A program made the translations under genes and the position numbers. Positions 8,903 to 17,741 of a stretch of 33,994 nucleotides of DNA are shown here, one piece after another. Below the pieces are notes generated by a model, which searched no databases, was not told the DNA's origin, and saw only the letters and a program-made list of their open reading frames with translations. Source of the stretch: an uncultured Ectothiorhodospiraceae bacterium. Its GTDB lineage: Bacteria; Pseudomonadota; Gammaproteobacteria; Nitrococcales; Nitrococcaceae. How positions within the stretch are numbered: position 1 is the first letter of the stretch; the number at the start of each line of letters is the position of its first letter. The DNA lies in the NCBI GenBank assembly GCA_913055565.1, contig CAJXKP010000031.1, positions 1 to 33,994 on the forward strand, written 5' to 3'.

Positions 8903-9922
8903 ATGGCACAACTCTGGGAACTGAGCCTGATCATGATCCAGATCACGGCACTGATCATCCCGGTGCTGCTGACGGTAGCGTTGATGACGGTCGCTGAGCG
9001 CAAGATCATCGGCAAGATGCAGCTCCGCCAGGGCCCCAACCGCGTCGGACTCAACGGCTGGCTCCAGCCCATCGCCGACGTGTTAAAGCTCATCATGAAG
9101 GAGGCCGTGCTGCCGTCCAGCGCCAGTAAGGGCCTGTTTATCGTCGCGCCGCTGCTCTCTATCATGCCCGCGCTCGCGGCCTGGGCCGTGCTGCCGGTGG
9201 CCGAGGGTTGGGTCATCGCTGACGTCAACGCGGGGCTACTCTACGTCCTGGCAATGGCCTCGCTTGGCGTCTATGGCGTTATCGTAGCGGGCTGGGCGTC
9301 GAACTCCAAGTATGCACTGCTCGGGGCCATGCGGGCCGGCGCGCAGGTCGTCTCCTACGAGATCGCCATGGGCTTCGCTCTGGTGGGCGTGCTCATGGCG
9401 GCCGGTAGTCTGAATATTAGTGCCATCGTCGAGGCCCAGGCGGGACCGATCTGGAACTGGTTCTGGCTGCCGCTGCTGCCGTTGTTTCTGGTCTACTGGA
9501 TCTCCGGTGTTGCTGAGACGAACCGGTTGCCGTTCGATGTCGCCGAGGGCGAGTCCGAGATCGTGGCGGGCTTCCACGTGGAGTACTCAGGGATCGCCTT
9601 CGCGATCTTCTTCCTCGCCGAGTATGCGAACATGGTGCTAATCTCGGGGCTAGCGGCGATCATGTTCCTTGGTGGCTGGTACTCGCCGGTCCACGGACTT
9701 CCCCTAATCGGGCCTGCCTTGGCGTGGGTTCCAGGTGTCATCTGGTTCGGCCTCAAGACGTCGTTCTTCCTGTTCTGCTACATCTGGTTCCGCGGCACTT
9801 TCCCGCGCTATCGCTACGATCAGATTATGCGGCTGGGCTGGAAGGTATTGATTCCCGTGACCGTGGTGTGGCTGATCGTGGAGTCCGTGTTCGTGATCAC
9901 GGGCTTCGGGCCCTGGTTCTAA
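8903..9922 (+). CDS. nuoH: NADH-quinone oxidoreductase subunit H
   Basis: Membrane subunit that links the peripheral arm to the proton pumps and forms the mouth of the quinone chamber. The 339-residue protein has about eight predicted helices. The conserved [18 protein letters not shown] segment lies near the N-terminus, and the acidic loop beginning [15 protein letters not shown] (from about residue 205) is complete. A GAGGCGA ribosome-binding site lies 11 bases before the ATG. It follows nuoG by 34 bases. Confidence 0.96.
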   Translation: MAQLWELSLIMIQITALIIPVLLTVALMTVAERKIIGKMQLRQGPNRVGLNGWLQPIADVLKLIMKEAVLPSSASKGLFIVAPLLSIMPALAAWAVLPVAEGWVIADVNAGLLYVLAMASLGVYGVIVAGWASNSKYALLGAMRAGAQVVSYEIAMGFALVGVLMAAGSLNISAIVEAQAGPIWNWFWLPLLPLFLVYWISGVAETNRLPFDVAEGESEIVAGFHVEYSGIAFAIFFLAEYANMVLISGLAAIMFLGGWYSPVHGLPLIGPALAWVPGVIWFGLKTSFFLFCYIWFRGTFPRYRYDQIMRLGWKVLIPVTVVWLIVESVFVITGFGPWF

Positions 9923-9935
9923 GCGAGGTGATGTG

Positions 9936-10424
9936 ATGCAAGCGCTGCGCGAATTCTTTAACAGCTTCCTACTCGTCGAGCTGCTCAAGGGCATGAAGCT
10001 TACCGGCCGGCATCTGTTCAGCGGCCGCTTCACCATCGAGTACCCCGAGGAGAAGGCGCCGCAGTCGCCACGCTTCCGCGGGCTGCACGCGCTTCGGCGC
10101 TATCCCAATGGCGAGGAGCGCTGCATCGCCTGTAAGCTCTGCGAGGCGGTCTGCCCGGCGTTGGCGATTACCATCGAGTCCGAGGAGCGCGAGGACGGCA
10201 CGCGGCGGACAACGCGCTACGACATCGATCTGTTTAAGTGCATCTACTGCGGCTTCTGTGAGGAGTCGTGCCCCGTGGATTCCATCGTCGAGACGCGGAT
10301 CTATGAGTACCATTTCGAAAACCGCGGCGAGCAGATCATCAATAAGGAGCAGTTGCTGGCCATCGGCGATCTCTATGAGCCGCAACTAGCACGCGACCGT
10401 GCCATGGACGCCCCGTATCGCTAG
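9936..10424 (+). CDS. nuoI: NADH-quinone oxidoreductase subunit I
   Basis: Peripheral subunit with two [4Fe-4S] clusters (N6a and N6b) that pass electrons to NuoB. In the 162-residue product the two ferredoxin motifs are Cys63-Cys66-Cys69-Cys73 ([12 protein letters not shown]) and Cys102-Cys105-Cys108-Cys112 ([12 protein letters not shown]). The ATG at 9936 is preferred over the in-frame GTG at 9933 because GAGG at 9925-9928 is then seven bases away. Confidence 0.96.
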   Translation: MQALREFFNSFLLVELLKGMKLTGRHLFSGRFTIEYPEEKAPQSPRFRGLHALRRYPNGEERCIACKLCEAVCPALAITIESEEREDGTRRTTRYDIDLFKCIYCGFCEESCPVDSIVETRIYEYHFENRGEQIINKEQLLAIGDLYEPQLARDRAMDAPYR

Positions 10425-10453
10425 CGCGACGAACCGATAAGGATGCAGGCGAG

Positions 10454-11068
10454 TTGATTCAGCTGACAATCTTCTACATCTTTGCCGCGGTGCTGCTGGT
10501 TGCGGCCACCGTGGTGATTACCTCGCGTAATCCCGTCTACTCGGCCCTGTTCTTGGTGCTGTGCTTCTTCACCAGTTCCGCGCTGTGGTTGCTCGCCGAG
10601 GCGGAATTCCTCGGTATTGCCCTCGTCCTCGTCTACGTCGGTGCGGTAATGGTCCTGTTCCTGTTCGTGGTGATGATGCTCGATATCAATCTCGCACCGA
10701 TGCGGGAAGGTTTCGCGCGCTATCTACCGGTGGGCCTTGGCGTCGGCGCGGTTATGGTCGCCGAGATGGCGTTGGTGGTCGGCAGCTCCTCGGCCGAGTT
10801 CGCCGAGGGAGCCATCGCCTCGACCGTCGTCGAGGGGGGCGACAGTAATAACGTGCGCCTGCTCGGGAACGTGATCTACACCAAGTACGTCTTTCAGTTC
10901 GAGGTGGCGGCCGTGGTGCTGCTAGTGGCGATTATCGCCGCTATCATGCTGACGCTGCGTCGCCGCGGGGGGACCAAGCACCAAGAGGTCGCCGAGCAGG
11001 TGGCAGTACACAAGGCCGACCGGCTGCGTCTGGTGCGCGATCCGCGCGGTAAGCACGACAACCAATAA
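10454..11068 (+). CDS. nuoJ: NADH-quinone oxidoreductase subunit J
   Basis: Membrane-arm subunit with five predicted helices. The third helix contains the [16 protein letters not shown] segment associated with coupling. The start is an unusual TTG at 10454: the only nearby ATG (10443) runs into a stop after four codons, the TTG gives the expected [11 protein letters not shown]-terminus, and AAGGA lies ten bases upstream. The 204-residue length is normal, and the last 30 residues are a charged cytoplasmic tail. It lies 29 bases after nuoI. Confidence 0.94.
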   Translation: MIQLTIFYIFAAVLLVAATVVITSRNPVYSALFLVLCFFTSSALWLLAEAEFLGIALVLVYVGAVMVLFLFVVMMLDINLAPMREGFARYLPVGLGVGAVMVAEMALVVGSSSAEFAEGAIASTVVEGGDSNNVRLLGNVIYTKYVFQFEVAAVVLLVAIIAAIMLTLRRRGGTKHQEVAEQVAVHKADRLRLVRDPRGKHDNQ

Positions 11069-11102
11069 GCACAGACTCCAGCAATCCGGCGCGGGACAAG
11101 CA

Positions 11103-11408
11103 ATGATTGAACTCTGGCATTACCTGGTGCTGGCCGCGATACTGTTCGGTATCGGGGTCGCGGGGATCTTTTTGAATCGCAAGAACATCCTCGTTCTGCT
11201 CATGTCCATCGAGCTCATGCTCCTGGCGGTGAACTTTAACTTCATCGCCTTCTCGCAGGCCGTCAACAACCTGGATGGCCAGATCTTCGTGTTCTTCATC
11301 CTAACGGTCGCAGCGGCCGAGTCGGCCATCGGTCTGGCCATCCTGGTCGTCCTGTTCCGCAATCGCGGCACGATTAATGTCGGCGACCTCAACAGCATGA
11401 AGGGCTGA
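11103..11408 (+). CDS. nuoK: NADH-quinone oxidoreductase subunit K
   Basis: Small membrane subunit with three helices, related to MrpC of multi-subunit antiporters. The 101-residue product keeps the two membrane glutamates needed for proton transfer, Glu37 ([10 protein letters not shown]) and Glu73 ([10 protein letters not shown]). It starts 34 bases after nuoJ and ends five bases before nuoL. Confidence 0.96.
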   Translation: MIELWHYLVLAAILFGIGVAGIFLNRKNILVLLMSIELMLLAVNFNFIAFSQAVNNLDGQIFVFFILTVAAAESAIGLAILVVLFRNRGTINVGDLNSMKG

Positions 11409-11413
11409 TCGCC

Positions 11414-13441
11414 ATGGATATCGTGTATCTGCTGATCCCGCTCGCGCCGCTGCTCGGAGCCATCGCCACGGGCCTGTTCGGCGGCCGCCTCGGCTGGCGT
11501 CTGGCCCATCGCGTCGCCATTGGCGCGGTCGCCATCGCGACCGTACTGTCGTTCGTCGTCCTCTGGGTGCACGGCCTCGGTGATCCCGCGCCCTACAACA
11601 AAACCCTCTACCAGTGGCTCAGTATCGCGGGCGTCGATCTCGAGATCGGCTTCCTGGTCGATCGGCTGAGCGCCATGATGATGGCCGTCGTAACCTTCGT
11701 CTCCCTGATGGTTCACATCTACACCATTGGTTACATGGCGGACGATCATCACAACTGGCCCGAGGGTAGCGGCGCTGGCAAGAATGCCTATCAGCGCTTC
11801 TTTGCCTACATCAATCTGTTCACCTTCGCCATGCTCATGCTCGTGATGGCGAATAACTTCCTCCAGCTGTTCTTCGGCTGGGAGGCTGTGGGCCTGGTCT
11901 CCTACCTGCTCATCGGCTTCTGGCTCAATCGGCCCACCGCCATCTTCGCCAACCTCAAGGCCTTCCTGGTTAATCGCGTCGGTGACCTGGGTTTCCTGCT
12001 AGGCATCGGCACGGTGTTGGCCTACTTCGGTAGCCTCGATTACGCGGCCGTGTTCGAGAGCATCGAGGCAGGCGGGGGCGAGGCGACGCTAACCCTGTTC
12101 GGGACCGAGATGACGGCCGCCACGCTTGCGGCCGTTCTGCTATTCGTCGGTGCCATGGGCAAGTCGGCGCAGGTGCCGCTCCACGTCTGGCTGCCGGACT
12201 CCATGGAGGGCCCGACCCCCATCTCGGCGCTCATCCACGCGGCCACCATGGTCACGGCCGGTATCTTCCTGGTCGCGCGTATGTCGCCGCTCTATGAGCT
12301 CTCAACGCCGGCGCAGTCGCTGATCCTGGTGATCGGCGGTATAACGGCGCTGTTCATGGGCCTGGTGGGGCTGGTACAGAATGACATCAAGCGGGTCATC
12401 GCCTACTCAACGCTATCCCAACTCGGTTATATGTTTGTTGCGCTGGGGGCGTCTGCGCACGCGGCCGGCGTCTATCACCTCATGACCCACGCGTTCTTTA
12501 AGGCGCTGCTGTTCCTCGGTGCGGGTTCGGTCATCATCGCCCTCCATCACCGCCAGGACATGCGCGAGATGGGCGGGTTGCGACGCTATTTGCCGGTCAC
12601 CTACTGGACCATGCTCATCGGCTCGCTGGCGCTAATCGGCACGCCGTTCTTCGCCGGCTTCTACTCCAAGGACGTCATCATCGAGGCCGTCGGCCTCGCC
12701 GCCGAACACGGCCGCCCCGGGGCGGGTTTCGCCTGGTTCTGTGTGCTCGCGGGCGTATTCGTTACCGCCGCCTACAGCTTCCGGCTGTTTTTCCTGGTCT
12801 TCCACGGCCAAGAGCGCATGGATGCGCACACGCGTGAGCACCTCCACGAGCCGGGCTGGGTCGTGACGGTGCCGTTGGTTCTGTTGGCCATCCCTTCCGC
12901 GCTGATCGGCCTGGTCACTGTCGGGCCGATGGTCATGGGCGACTGGTTCGCCGGCTCGCTGACGGTGGGCGAACAGTTCCAGCCGCTCCACCACATCGCC
13001 GAGCACTACCACGGGCCGGTGAGCTTCGCGGTCCATGCCTTCTATAACTGGGGCAACCCGGCCTTCTACCTGGCTGCCGCGGGCGTATTCGTTGCCTGGC
13101 TGCTGTATATCCGCCGCCCCGAATGGCTCGTGCTCGTGCGCGAGCGCCTGAGCTGGCCGCGACTGGTCCTGGAGTACAAGTACGGCTTCGATGAGATGTA
13201 CACGGGTGGCTTCGCCGCCGGCGGCCGAGGTGTCGGTCGCGCCCTGTGGCGCGGTGCCGACGGCTGGTTGATCGACGGCATCTTGGTCAACGGTACCGCA
13301 CGCACCGTTGGCCGAATCGCCGCCGGTATCCGCGGTGTCCAGTCGGGCTACCTCTTCCACTATGCCTTTGCCATGATCCTCGGCCTGCTGGTGTTGCTGA
13401 CGTTGTTCGTTGGCGGTTGGCAAGGCTGGTGGCAGGCCTGA
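11414..13441 (+). CDS. nuoL: NADH-quinone oxidoreductase subunit L
   Basis: Distal antiporter-like proton-pumping subunit. The 675-residue length leaves room for the C-terminal lateral helix that clamps the membrane arm. The family core is intact: FFGWEAVGLVSYLLIGFW, then MGKSAQVPLHVWLPD with Lys250, and the ALIHAATMVTAG stretch. A long polar connection and a last membrane helix follow (about 640-670). It lies in the usual order K-L-M-N with 49 bases before nuoM. Confidence 0.96.
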   Translation: MDIVYLLIPLAPLLGAIATGLFGGRLGWRLAHRVAIGAVAIATVLSFVVLWVHGLGDPAPYNKTLYQWLSIAGVDLEIGFLVDRLSAMMMAVVTFVSLMVHIYTIGYMADDHHNWPEGSGAGKNAYQRFFAYINLFTFAMLMLVMANNFLQLFFGWEAVGLVSYLLIGFWLNRPTAIFANLKAFLVNRVGDLGFLLGIGTVLAYFGSLDYAAVFESIEAGGGEATLTLFGTEMTAATLAAVLLFVGAMGKSAQVPLHVWLPDSMEGPTPISALIHAATMVTAGIFLVARMSPLYELSTPAQSLILVIGGITALFMGLVGLVQNDIKRVIAYSTLSQLGYMFVALGASAHAAGVYHLMTHAFFKALLFLGAGSVIIALHHRQDMREMGGLRRYLPVTYWTMLIGSLALIGTPFFAGFYSKDVIIEAVGLAAEHGRPGAGFAWFCVLAGVFVTAAYSFRLFFLVFHGQERMDAHTREHLHEPGWVVTVPLVLLAIPSALIGLVTVGPMVMGDWFAGSLTVGEQFQPLHHIAEHYHGPVSFAVHAFYNWGNPAFYLAAAGVFVAWLLYIRRPEWLVLVRERLSWPRLVLEYKYGFDEMYTGGFAAGGRGVGRALWRGADGWLIDGILVNGTARTVGRIAAGIRGVQSGYLFHYAFAMILGLLVLLTLFVGGWQGWWQA

Positions 13442-13490
13442 GGCAGCGCGCATCCGGTAACGGCACAAACACGGGTAAGGAACGCAACGC

Positions 13491-14993
13491 ATGGTCGAAC
13501 AGACACCCCTGCTGAGCCTGCTGATATGGCTGCCGATTATCGGTGGCGCAGCCCTGCTGCTAATGCGCTCGGCGGATTGGGCCCGCTGGGCGGCGCTCGG
13601 CGTGAGCGTGGCCGTCTTCCTACTGAGCCTCTTCCTCTGGACGGGCTTCGAAGGCGGCACGGCGGCGATGCAGTTCGTCGAGCGCGTGCCCTGGATCGAG
13701 TCGTTCGACATCGATTATCACCTCGGGGTCGACGGCATCTCGATGCCGCTGATGATCCTAACCACCTTTACCACAGTGCTCGTGGTCATCGCCGGCTGGG
13801 ACGTTATCCGGTACAAGCCGGCTGCCTATTACGCCGCGTTCCTCATCATGGAGGGCGTCATGCTGGGCGTCTTCGCCGCCCTCGACGCCATCCTGTTCTA
13901 TATGTTCTTCGAGGCCACGCTCATCCCGATGTTCCTAATCATAGGGATCTGGGGTGGGCCGGCGCGGGTCTATGCCACGATTAAGTTCTTCATCTACACC
14001 TTCCTCGGCTCCGTGATGATGCTGGTGGCCCTGATCTATCTCGGCTACCAGGCCGGCTCGTTCGTCATTACCGACCTCCACGACCTTGAGCTGCCGCTCG
14101 CCAGCCAGGTCCTGGTTTTCCTGGCGTTCCTGATCGCGTTCGCGGTTAAGGTGCCGATGTGGCCGGTCCACACCTGGCTGCCCGACGCGCACGTCGAGGC
14201 GCCGACGGGGGGCTCAGTCATTCTGGCCGCGCTCATGCTCAAGATCGGCGGCTACGGTTTCCTGCGCTTCAGCCTGCCGATCGTGCCTGAGGCAAGCGCG
14301 CAGCTGGACTGGCTCCTGATCGGGCTCTCGCTCGTGGCTATCGTCTACGTTGGCCTTGTGGCGATGGTTCAGGACGACATGAAGAAGCTCATCGCCTACT
14401 CGTCCATCGCCCATATGGGCTTCGTCACGTTGGGTTATTTCATCATCTTCCGCGTCGTCGCCTCTCAGGCGGAGCCGGAGGCGGGGGCCATGCTGGCCCT
14501 CACGGGCGGGGCGGTGCAGATGATCTCCCATGGCTTTGTTTCCGCGGCGTTGTTCCTGTGCGTTGGTGTCCTCTATGACCGCTTACACAGCCGGCGTATC
14601 GACGCCTACGGCGGCGTGGCCCACCGCATGCCGGTGTTCGCGGGCTTTTTCGTGCTGTTCGCCATGGCCAATGCCGGACTGCCCGGAACCTCGGGCTTCG
14701 TCGGCGAATTCATGGTCATCCTGGGCTCGTTCCAGGCCGGCTTCTGGTACGCGGCGATCGCCGGGCTGACGCTCATTTTGGGCGCCGCCTACACGCTGTG
14801 GATGATCAAGCGTGTCGTCTACGGCGAGGTCGCTAACGAGGAGGTCGCGGCGCTGGCGGATGTCAACGGCCGCGAGCGCCTGGTACTAGGGGCCCTCGCC
14901 GTGGCGGTAATCGGTCTCGGTGTCTGGCCGGGCCCGCTGATTGATGTCATGGCGCCGTCGTTGGAACAACTTTTCGAGTCGGCCACGGCCTAG
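13491..14993 (+). CDS. nuoM: NADH-quinone oxidoreductase subunit M
   Basis: Central antiporter-like proton-pumping subunit with about 14 predicted helices. In 500 residues the pumping residues are in place: Glu141 (YMFFEATLIPMF) and Lys220 (FAVKVPMWPVHTWLPDAH), followed by EAPTGGSVILA. A GTAAGGAACG ribosome-binding region precedes the ATG at 13491. Confidence 0.96.
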   Translation: MVEQTPLLSLLIWLPIIGGAALLLMRSADWARWAALGVSVAVFLLSLFLWTGFEGGTAAMQFVERVPWIESFDIDYHLGVDGISMPLMILTTFTTVLVVIAGWDVIRYKPAAYYAAFLIMEGVMLGVFAALDAILFYMFFEATLIPMFLIIGIWGGPARVYATIKFFIYTFLGSVMMLVALIYLGYQAGSFVITDLHDLELPLASQVLVFLAFLIAFAVKVPMWPVHTWLPDAHVEAPTGGSVILAALMLKIGGYGFLRFSLPIVPEASAQLDWLLIGLSLVAIVYVGLVAMVQDDMKKLIAYSSIAHMGFVTLGYFIIFRVVASQAEPEAGAMLALTGGAVQMISHGFVSAALFLCVGVLYDRLHSRRIDAYGGVAHRMPVFAGFFVLFAMANAGLPGTSGFVGEFMVILGSFQAGFWYAAIAGLTLILGAAYTLWMIKRVVYGEVANEEVAALADVNGRERLVLGALAVAVIGLGVWPGPLIDVMAPSLEQLFESATA

Positions 14994-15026
14994 CCGGGAC
15001 CCGCCTAACCGAATTCGAGGAACCGT

Positions 15027-16469
15027 ATGACCGAGATGCCCGCTTTCTCCCTAGCCGTGCCAGAGATCTGGCTGCTCAGCATGGCCTGCGTGGTGCTGGT
15101 GGTTGACCTCTTCTTCCCCGGGCGCGAGCACGCACCAGCGTTCTATCTCAGTCAGCTGACGCTGGTGGGTGCGGGCTGGTTGGCGTTGGACGCGCACTGG
15201 GGCATGGACGAGGTGACCTTCAGTGGTACCTATATCGCGGACAGCCTGTCGGGCTTGCTCAAGGCCTCGGTTGCGGGCCTGGCCTTTGTCGTCTTTGGCT
15301 ACGCTCGCGATTACCTGCGCCAGTTCGACCTGTTACAGAGCGAGTTCTTCCTCATCGGCCTGTTCGCTGTGCTGGGGATGTTCGTCATGGCCTCAGCGCA
15401 TAACATGCTCAGCCTCTACCTCGGCCTGGAGCTGCTTTCGCTCAGTCTGTACACGCTCGTGGCCTACGATCGCGACAGCTGGCGCGGTTCCGAGGCGGCC
15501 ATGAAGTATTTCGTTCTGGGCGCCCTGTCGTCGGGCATGATGCTCTACGGCATGTCCATGATCTACGGCGCCTCCGGCAGCCTAGACCTGGCCGAGATCG
15601 CCGCGGCCGCGGCCGCGCCCGACCAGGGTGGCGTGCTGATGGCCTTCGGGCTGGTCTTCGTGTTCGTCGGCGTGGCGTTTAAGTTCGGCGCCGTTCCGTT
15701 CCACATGTGGATACCTGATGTCTATCAGGGCGCGTCCACGCCATCGGCGCTGTTCGTTGCCACCGCCCCCAAGGTGGCCGCGATCGCGCTGTTCATTCGC
15801 CTCATGGAGGGCGGACTCGGCAACCTGTTCTCGCACTGGCAGGACATGGCGATCATCCTTGCGGTCGCTTCGCTGGTCGTGGGCAACCTCATGGCCCTGG
15901 TGCAGACGAACATCAAGCGTCTGCTCGGCTATTCCGCCATCTCGCACATCGGTTTTCTGTTCGTCGGCTTCGCGGCCGGCTCGCCCGAGGGCTATGCGGC
16001 GGTAACCTTCTACGCCATTACGTACGCCATTACGACGGCTGCCGCCTTCGGCGTGGTGATGCTGCTATCGCGGCGCGGCTTCGAGGCCGAGTCGATCGAT
16101 GACATGCGCGGGCTGATGCAGCGCCACGGCGGTTTCGCCGTGGTCATGATCATCGTCATGTTCTCGCTCACGGGGATCCCGCCGACGGTTGGCTTCTATG
16201 CCAAGTGGCTCGTCCTGCAGGCCGCGATCAACGCCGGTCTAGTGTGGCTGGCCGTGGTTGCGGTCTTCGCCGCCGTGGTCGGCGCCTTCTATTATCTCCG
16301 AATCCTCAAGGCCGTGTGCTTCGACAGTCCGGACGAGCAGACACCGGCCCTGCAGGCGACCGCCTCGATGCGGGTCCTGTTGGCCGTGAACGGTGCGGTC
16401 GTGCTAGCGGCCGGCATCTTCCCGGATACGCTGGTGGCTGCGTGCCGCGCCGCCTTCGGGCTGGCCTGA
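15027..16469 (+). CDS. nuoN: NADH-quinone oxidoreductase subunit N
   Basis: Proximal antiporter-like proton-pumping subunit. The 480-residue protein has the LGLELLSLSLYTLVAY helix and the lysine motif FKFGAVPFHMWIPDVYQG with Lys219. The C-terminal half has the broken helix expected of the family. A GAGGAACC ribosome-binding site precedes the ATG. This is the last of the 14 structural genes, so the complex is complete in this window. Confidence 0.96.
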   Translation: MTEMPAFSLAVPEIWLLSMACVVLVVDLFFPGREHAPAFYLSQLTLVGAGWLALDAHWGMDEVTFSGTYIADSLSGLLKASVAGLAFVVFGYARDYLRQFDLLQSEFFLIGLFAVLGMFVMASAHNMLSLYLGLELLSLSLYTLVAYDRDSWRGSEAAMKYFVLGALSSGMMLYGMSMIYGASGSLDLAEIAAAAAAPDQGGVLMAFGLVFVFVGVAFKFGAVPFHMWIPDVYQGASTPSALFVATAPKVAAIALFIRLMEGGLGNLFSHWQDMAIILAVASLVVGNLMALVQTNIKRLLGYSAISHIGFLFVGFAAGSPEGYAAVTFYAITYAITTAAAFGVVMLLSRRGFEAESIDDMRGLMQRHGGFAVVMIIVMFSLTGIPPTVGFYAKWLVLQAAINAGLVWLAVVAVFAAVVGAFYYLRILKAVCFDSPDEQTPALQATASMRVLLAVNGAVVLAAGIFPDTLVAACRAAFGLA

Positions 16470-16474
16470 GCCCC

Positions 16475-16807
16475 ATGGAACAGGGTACGGCCATCACGGT
16501 CCTCGTGCTGGCCGCCGTCATTGCGGCCAATCTGCCATGGCTCTCGGAGCGCGCGGCTCTGGTCGGTCCGGTGCCGGCCACCGGCAAGGTCGAATGGGTT
16601 CGGCTTCTGGAGTGGCTGTTGCTGTACGGGATCGTCGGTCTCCTGGCTCTGGGCCTGGAGCGCCGCGTCCAGGGCACGATCCATGATCAGGGCTGGCCGT
16701 TCTACGTGGTCACCCTCTGTCTGTTCGCCGTCTTCGCTGTGCCCGGCTTTATCTACCATCACGACCTCCGCCATCATCTGCGCCGTCACCGTCGGCGGCC
16801 ACGTTGA
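16475..16807 (+). CDS. DUF2818 family small membrane protein
   Basis: A 110-residue protein starting five bases after nuoN. Visible features: a first membrane helix (about 5-22) ending in ANLPWLSER, a second helix (about 44-60), a QGWPFYVVTLCLFAVFAVPGF third helix (about 73-95), and a very basic C-terminus (RHHLRRHRRRPR). This pattern matches the DUF2818 family, which is often found directly after nuoN in beta- and some gammaproteobacteria. The function is unknown. Position and coupling suggest a role in assembly or stability of complex I, which is inference. The frame is open further upstream within nuoN, but the ATG at 16475 gives the family N-terminus. Confidence 0.85.
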   Translation: MEQGTAITVLVLAAVIAANLPWLSERAALVGPVPATGKVEWVRLLEWLLLYGIVGLLALGLERRVQGTIHDQGWPFYVVTLCLFAVFAVPGFIYHHDLRHHLRRHRRRPR

Positions 16808-16853
16808 CCAGAGCCCGTAGACCCTCTGGCTACTGATTTGGCAGCAATTCTCG

Positions 16854-17004
16854 TTTTGGCCGTCGAGGCGCTCGCGTTAGCCCCTGCCAAGGGCGTCTGC
16901 GGCCAGGCAAGGCCGCCGTCGAGCCTCCAGAGAAGGTGTATGGCGTCCCTCGGCAGGGGGTAACGCGAGCATGCGCCGCCCTGGGGATCACATATTTAGA
17001 ATTG
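16854..17004 (+). repeat. Structured intergenic element, copy A
   Basis: A roughly 150-bp element found again at 23301-23446. The outer stem is GCGTTA (16874-16879), CCCCTGCC (16881-16888) and AGGG (16890-16893), paired with CCCT (16947-16950), GGCAGGGG (16952-16959) and TAACGC (16961-16966). It gives 18 pairs with two mismatches. Inside is a perfect 6-bp hairpin, GCGGCC-AGGCAA-GGCCGC (16899-16916), followed by a conserved stretch containing GTCGAGCC and CCAGAGAAGGT. A conserved tail, CCTGGGGATC and TAGAATTG, follows. It lies just before the initiator-tRNA promoter. No reading frame explains it. The orientation given is arbitrary. Confidence 0.75.
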
Positions 17005-17025
17005 CTGCTGATTCGGCGTGCGGTG

Positions 17026-17054
17026 TTGCAACATGCCGGCGTCGCCGCTATACT
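17026..17054 (+). promoter_or_regulatory. Sigma70 promoter of the initiator tRNA / rimP operon
   Basis: TTGCAA (17026-17031) and TATACT (17049-17054) with an ideal 17-base spacer, ending 12 bases before the mature tRNA 5' end. A short leader of this kind is normal for a tRNA promoter. Confidence 0.7.
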
Positions 17055-17066
17055 TTCCGCTGCAAT

Positions 17067-17143
<77 letters not shown>

Positions 17144-17150
17144 GGCACTT

Positions 17151-17179
17151 AAAAAAAAGGCCCTCGCGGCCTTTTTTTT
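17151..17179 (+). terminator. Strong intrinsic terminator after the initiator tRNA
   Basis: Eight A residues, GGCC-CTCGC-GGCC, then eight T residues. The A and T tracts can pair, giving a 12-bp stem, and the structure can terminate in either direction. Because rimP lies downstream without another clear promoter, transcription of rimP-nusA must pass it at some frequency. Confidence 0.85.
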
Positions 17180-17190
17180 GCTAAGGCGGT

Positions 17191-17211
17191 CGGGCTGCCG
17201 TGCGCAGCCCG
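17191..17211 (+). promoter_or_regulatory. Hairpin in the rimP leader
   Basis: CGGGCTG (17191-17197) and CAGCCCG (17205-17211) form a perfect 7-bp stem with a 7-base loop. It lies between two terminator-like hairpins. It has no T tract, so it may be an antiterminator or spacer structure. Confidence 0.45.
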
Positions 17212-17221
17212 GCGGCGCAAT

Positions 17222-17244
17222 AATGGGCCTCGGGCCCATTTTTT
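17222..17244 (+). terminator. Second terminator-like hairpin just before rimP
   Basis: AATGGGCC-TCG-GGCCCATT (17222-17240), with a run of six T residues (17239-17244), stops only 19 bases before the rimP ATG. A terminator in a gene leader suggests attenuation. In E. coli this operon is controlled by its own product NusA; that the same holds here is inference. Confidence 0.7.
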
Positions 17245-17263
17245 GTTTCGGAACCGGATACAC

Positions 17264-17716
17264 ATGGCGTCGGTCGATACGCTTACCCAGCTGCTGGAAC
17301 CCGTGGTCGCCGGCTTGGGCTATGAGCTGGTCGGCCTGGAATATCATCCGAATCGCAAGCGCGGCCTCCTGCGGATCTACATCGACCACGCCTCGGGTAT
17401 TGGTGTCGATGACTGCGCCCAGGTCAGTCATCAGGTCAGCGGCGTGCTGGATGTCGAGGAGCCGCTGAGCGGTGAGTACAACCTCGAGGTCTCGTCGCCG
17501 GGCCTTGATCGCCCGATCTTTAAGACCTCGGACTACGATCGCTTCATCGGCGAGCAGATCCGGGTCAGGCTGGACGGTACGCTCGACGGGCGCCGCAAAT
17601 TCCGTGGCCGGTTGTTGGGTCTCGAGGGCGAGGCCGTGGTCGTCGAGGAGCCCGACGGCGCTGTCCGCGTGCCGTTGGAGCGCGTCTACAAGGCGTTCGT
17701 GGAGCTGGAACCGTAA
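17264..17716 (+). CDS. rimP: Ribosome maturation factor RimP
   Basis: Helps assemble the 30S ribosomal subunit. The 150-residue protein has the usual N-terminal alpha/beta domain with GYELVGLEY and the LRIYID strand, then the signature VSSPGLDRP, and a C-terminal SH3-like barrel (about 85-150). The ATG at 17264 is chosen to match the family start; a TTG at 17243 lies inside the preceding hairpin's T tract and is unlikely. First protein gene of the rimP-nusA-infB-rbfA-truB set, 25 bases before nusA. Confidence 0.95.
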   Translation: MASVDTLTQLLEPVVAGLGYELVGLEYHPNRKRGLLRIYIDHASGIGVDDCAQVSHQVSGVLDVEEPLSGEYNLEVSSPGLDRPIFKTSDYDRFIGEQIRVRLDGTLDGRRKFRGRLLGLEGEAVVVEEPDGAVRVPLERVYKAFVELEP

Positions 17717-17741
17717 CGCCGGTGAGCTTGGAGACTGATGC

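Noticed and set aside
12632..13711. 359-codon minus-strand frame opposite nuoL/nuoM
   Set aside because: Antisense to two clear complex I genes; no recognisable protein and typical of GC-rich shadow frames.
16809..16829. Terminator after the DUF2818 gene (CCAGAG with CTCTGG)
   Set aside because: Only six pairs around a long loop and no T tract; too weak to call.
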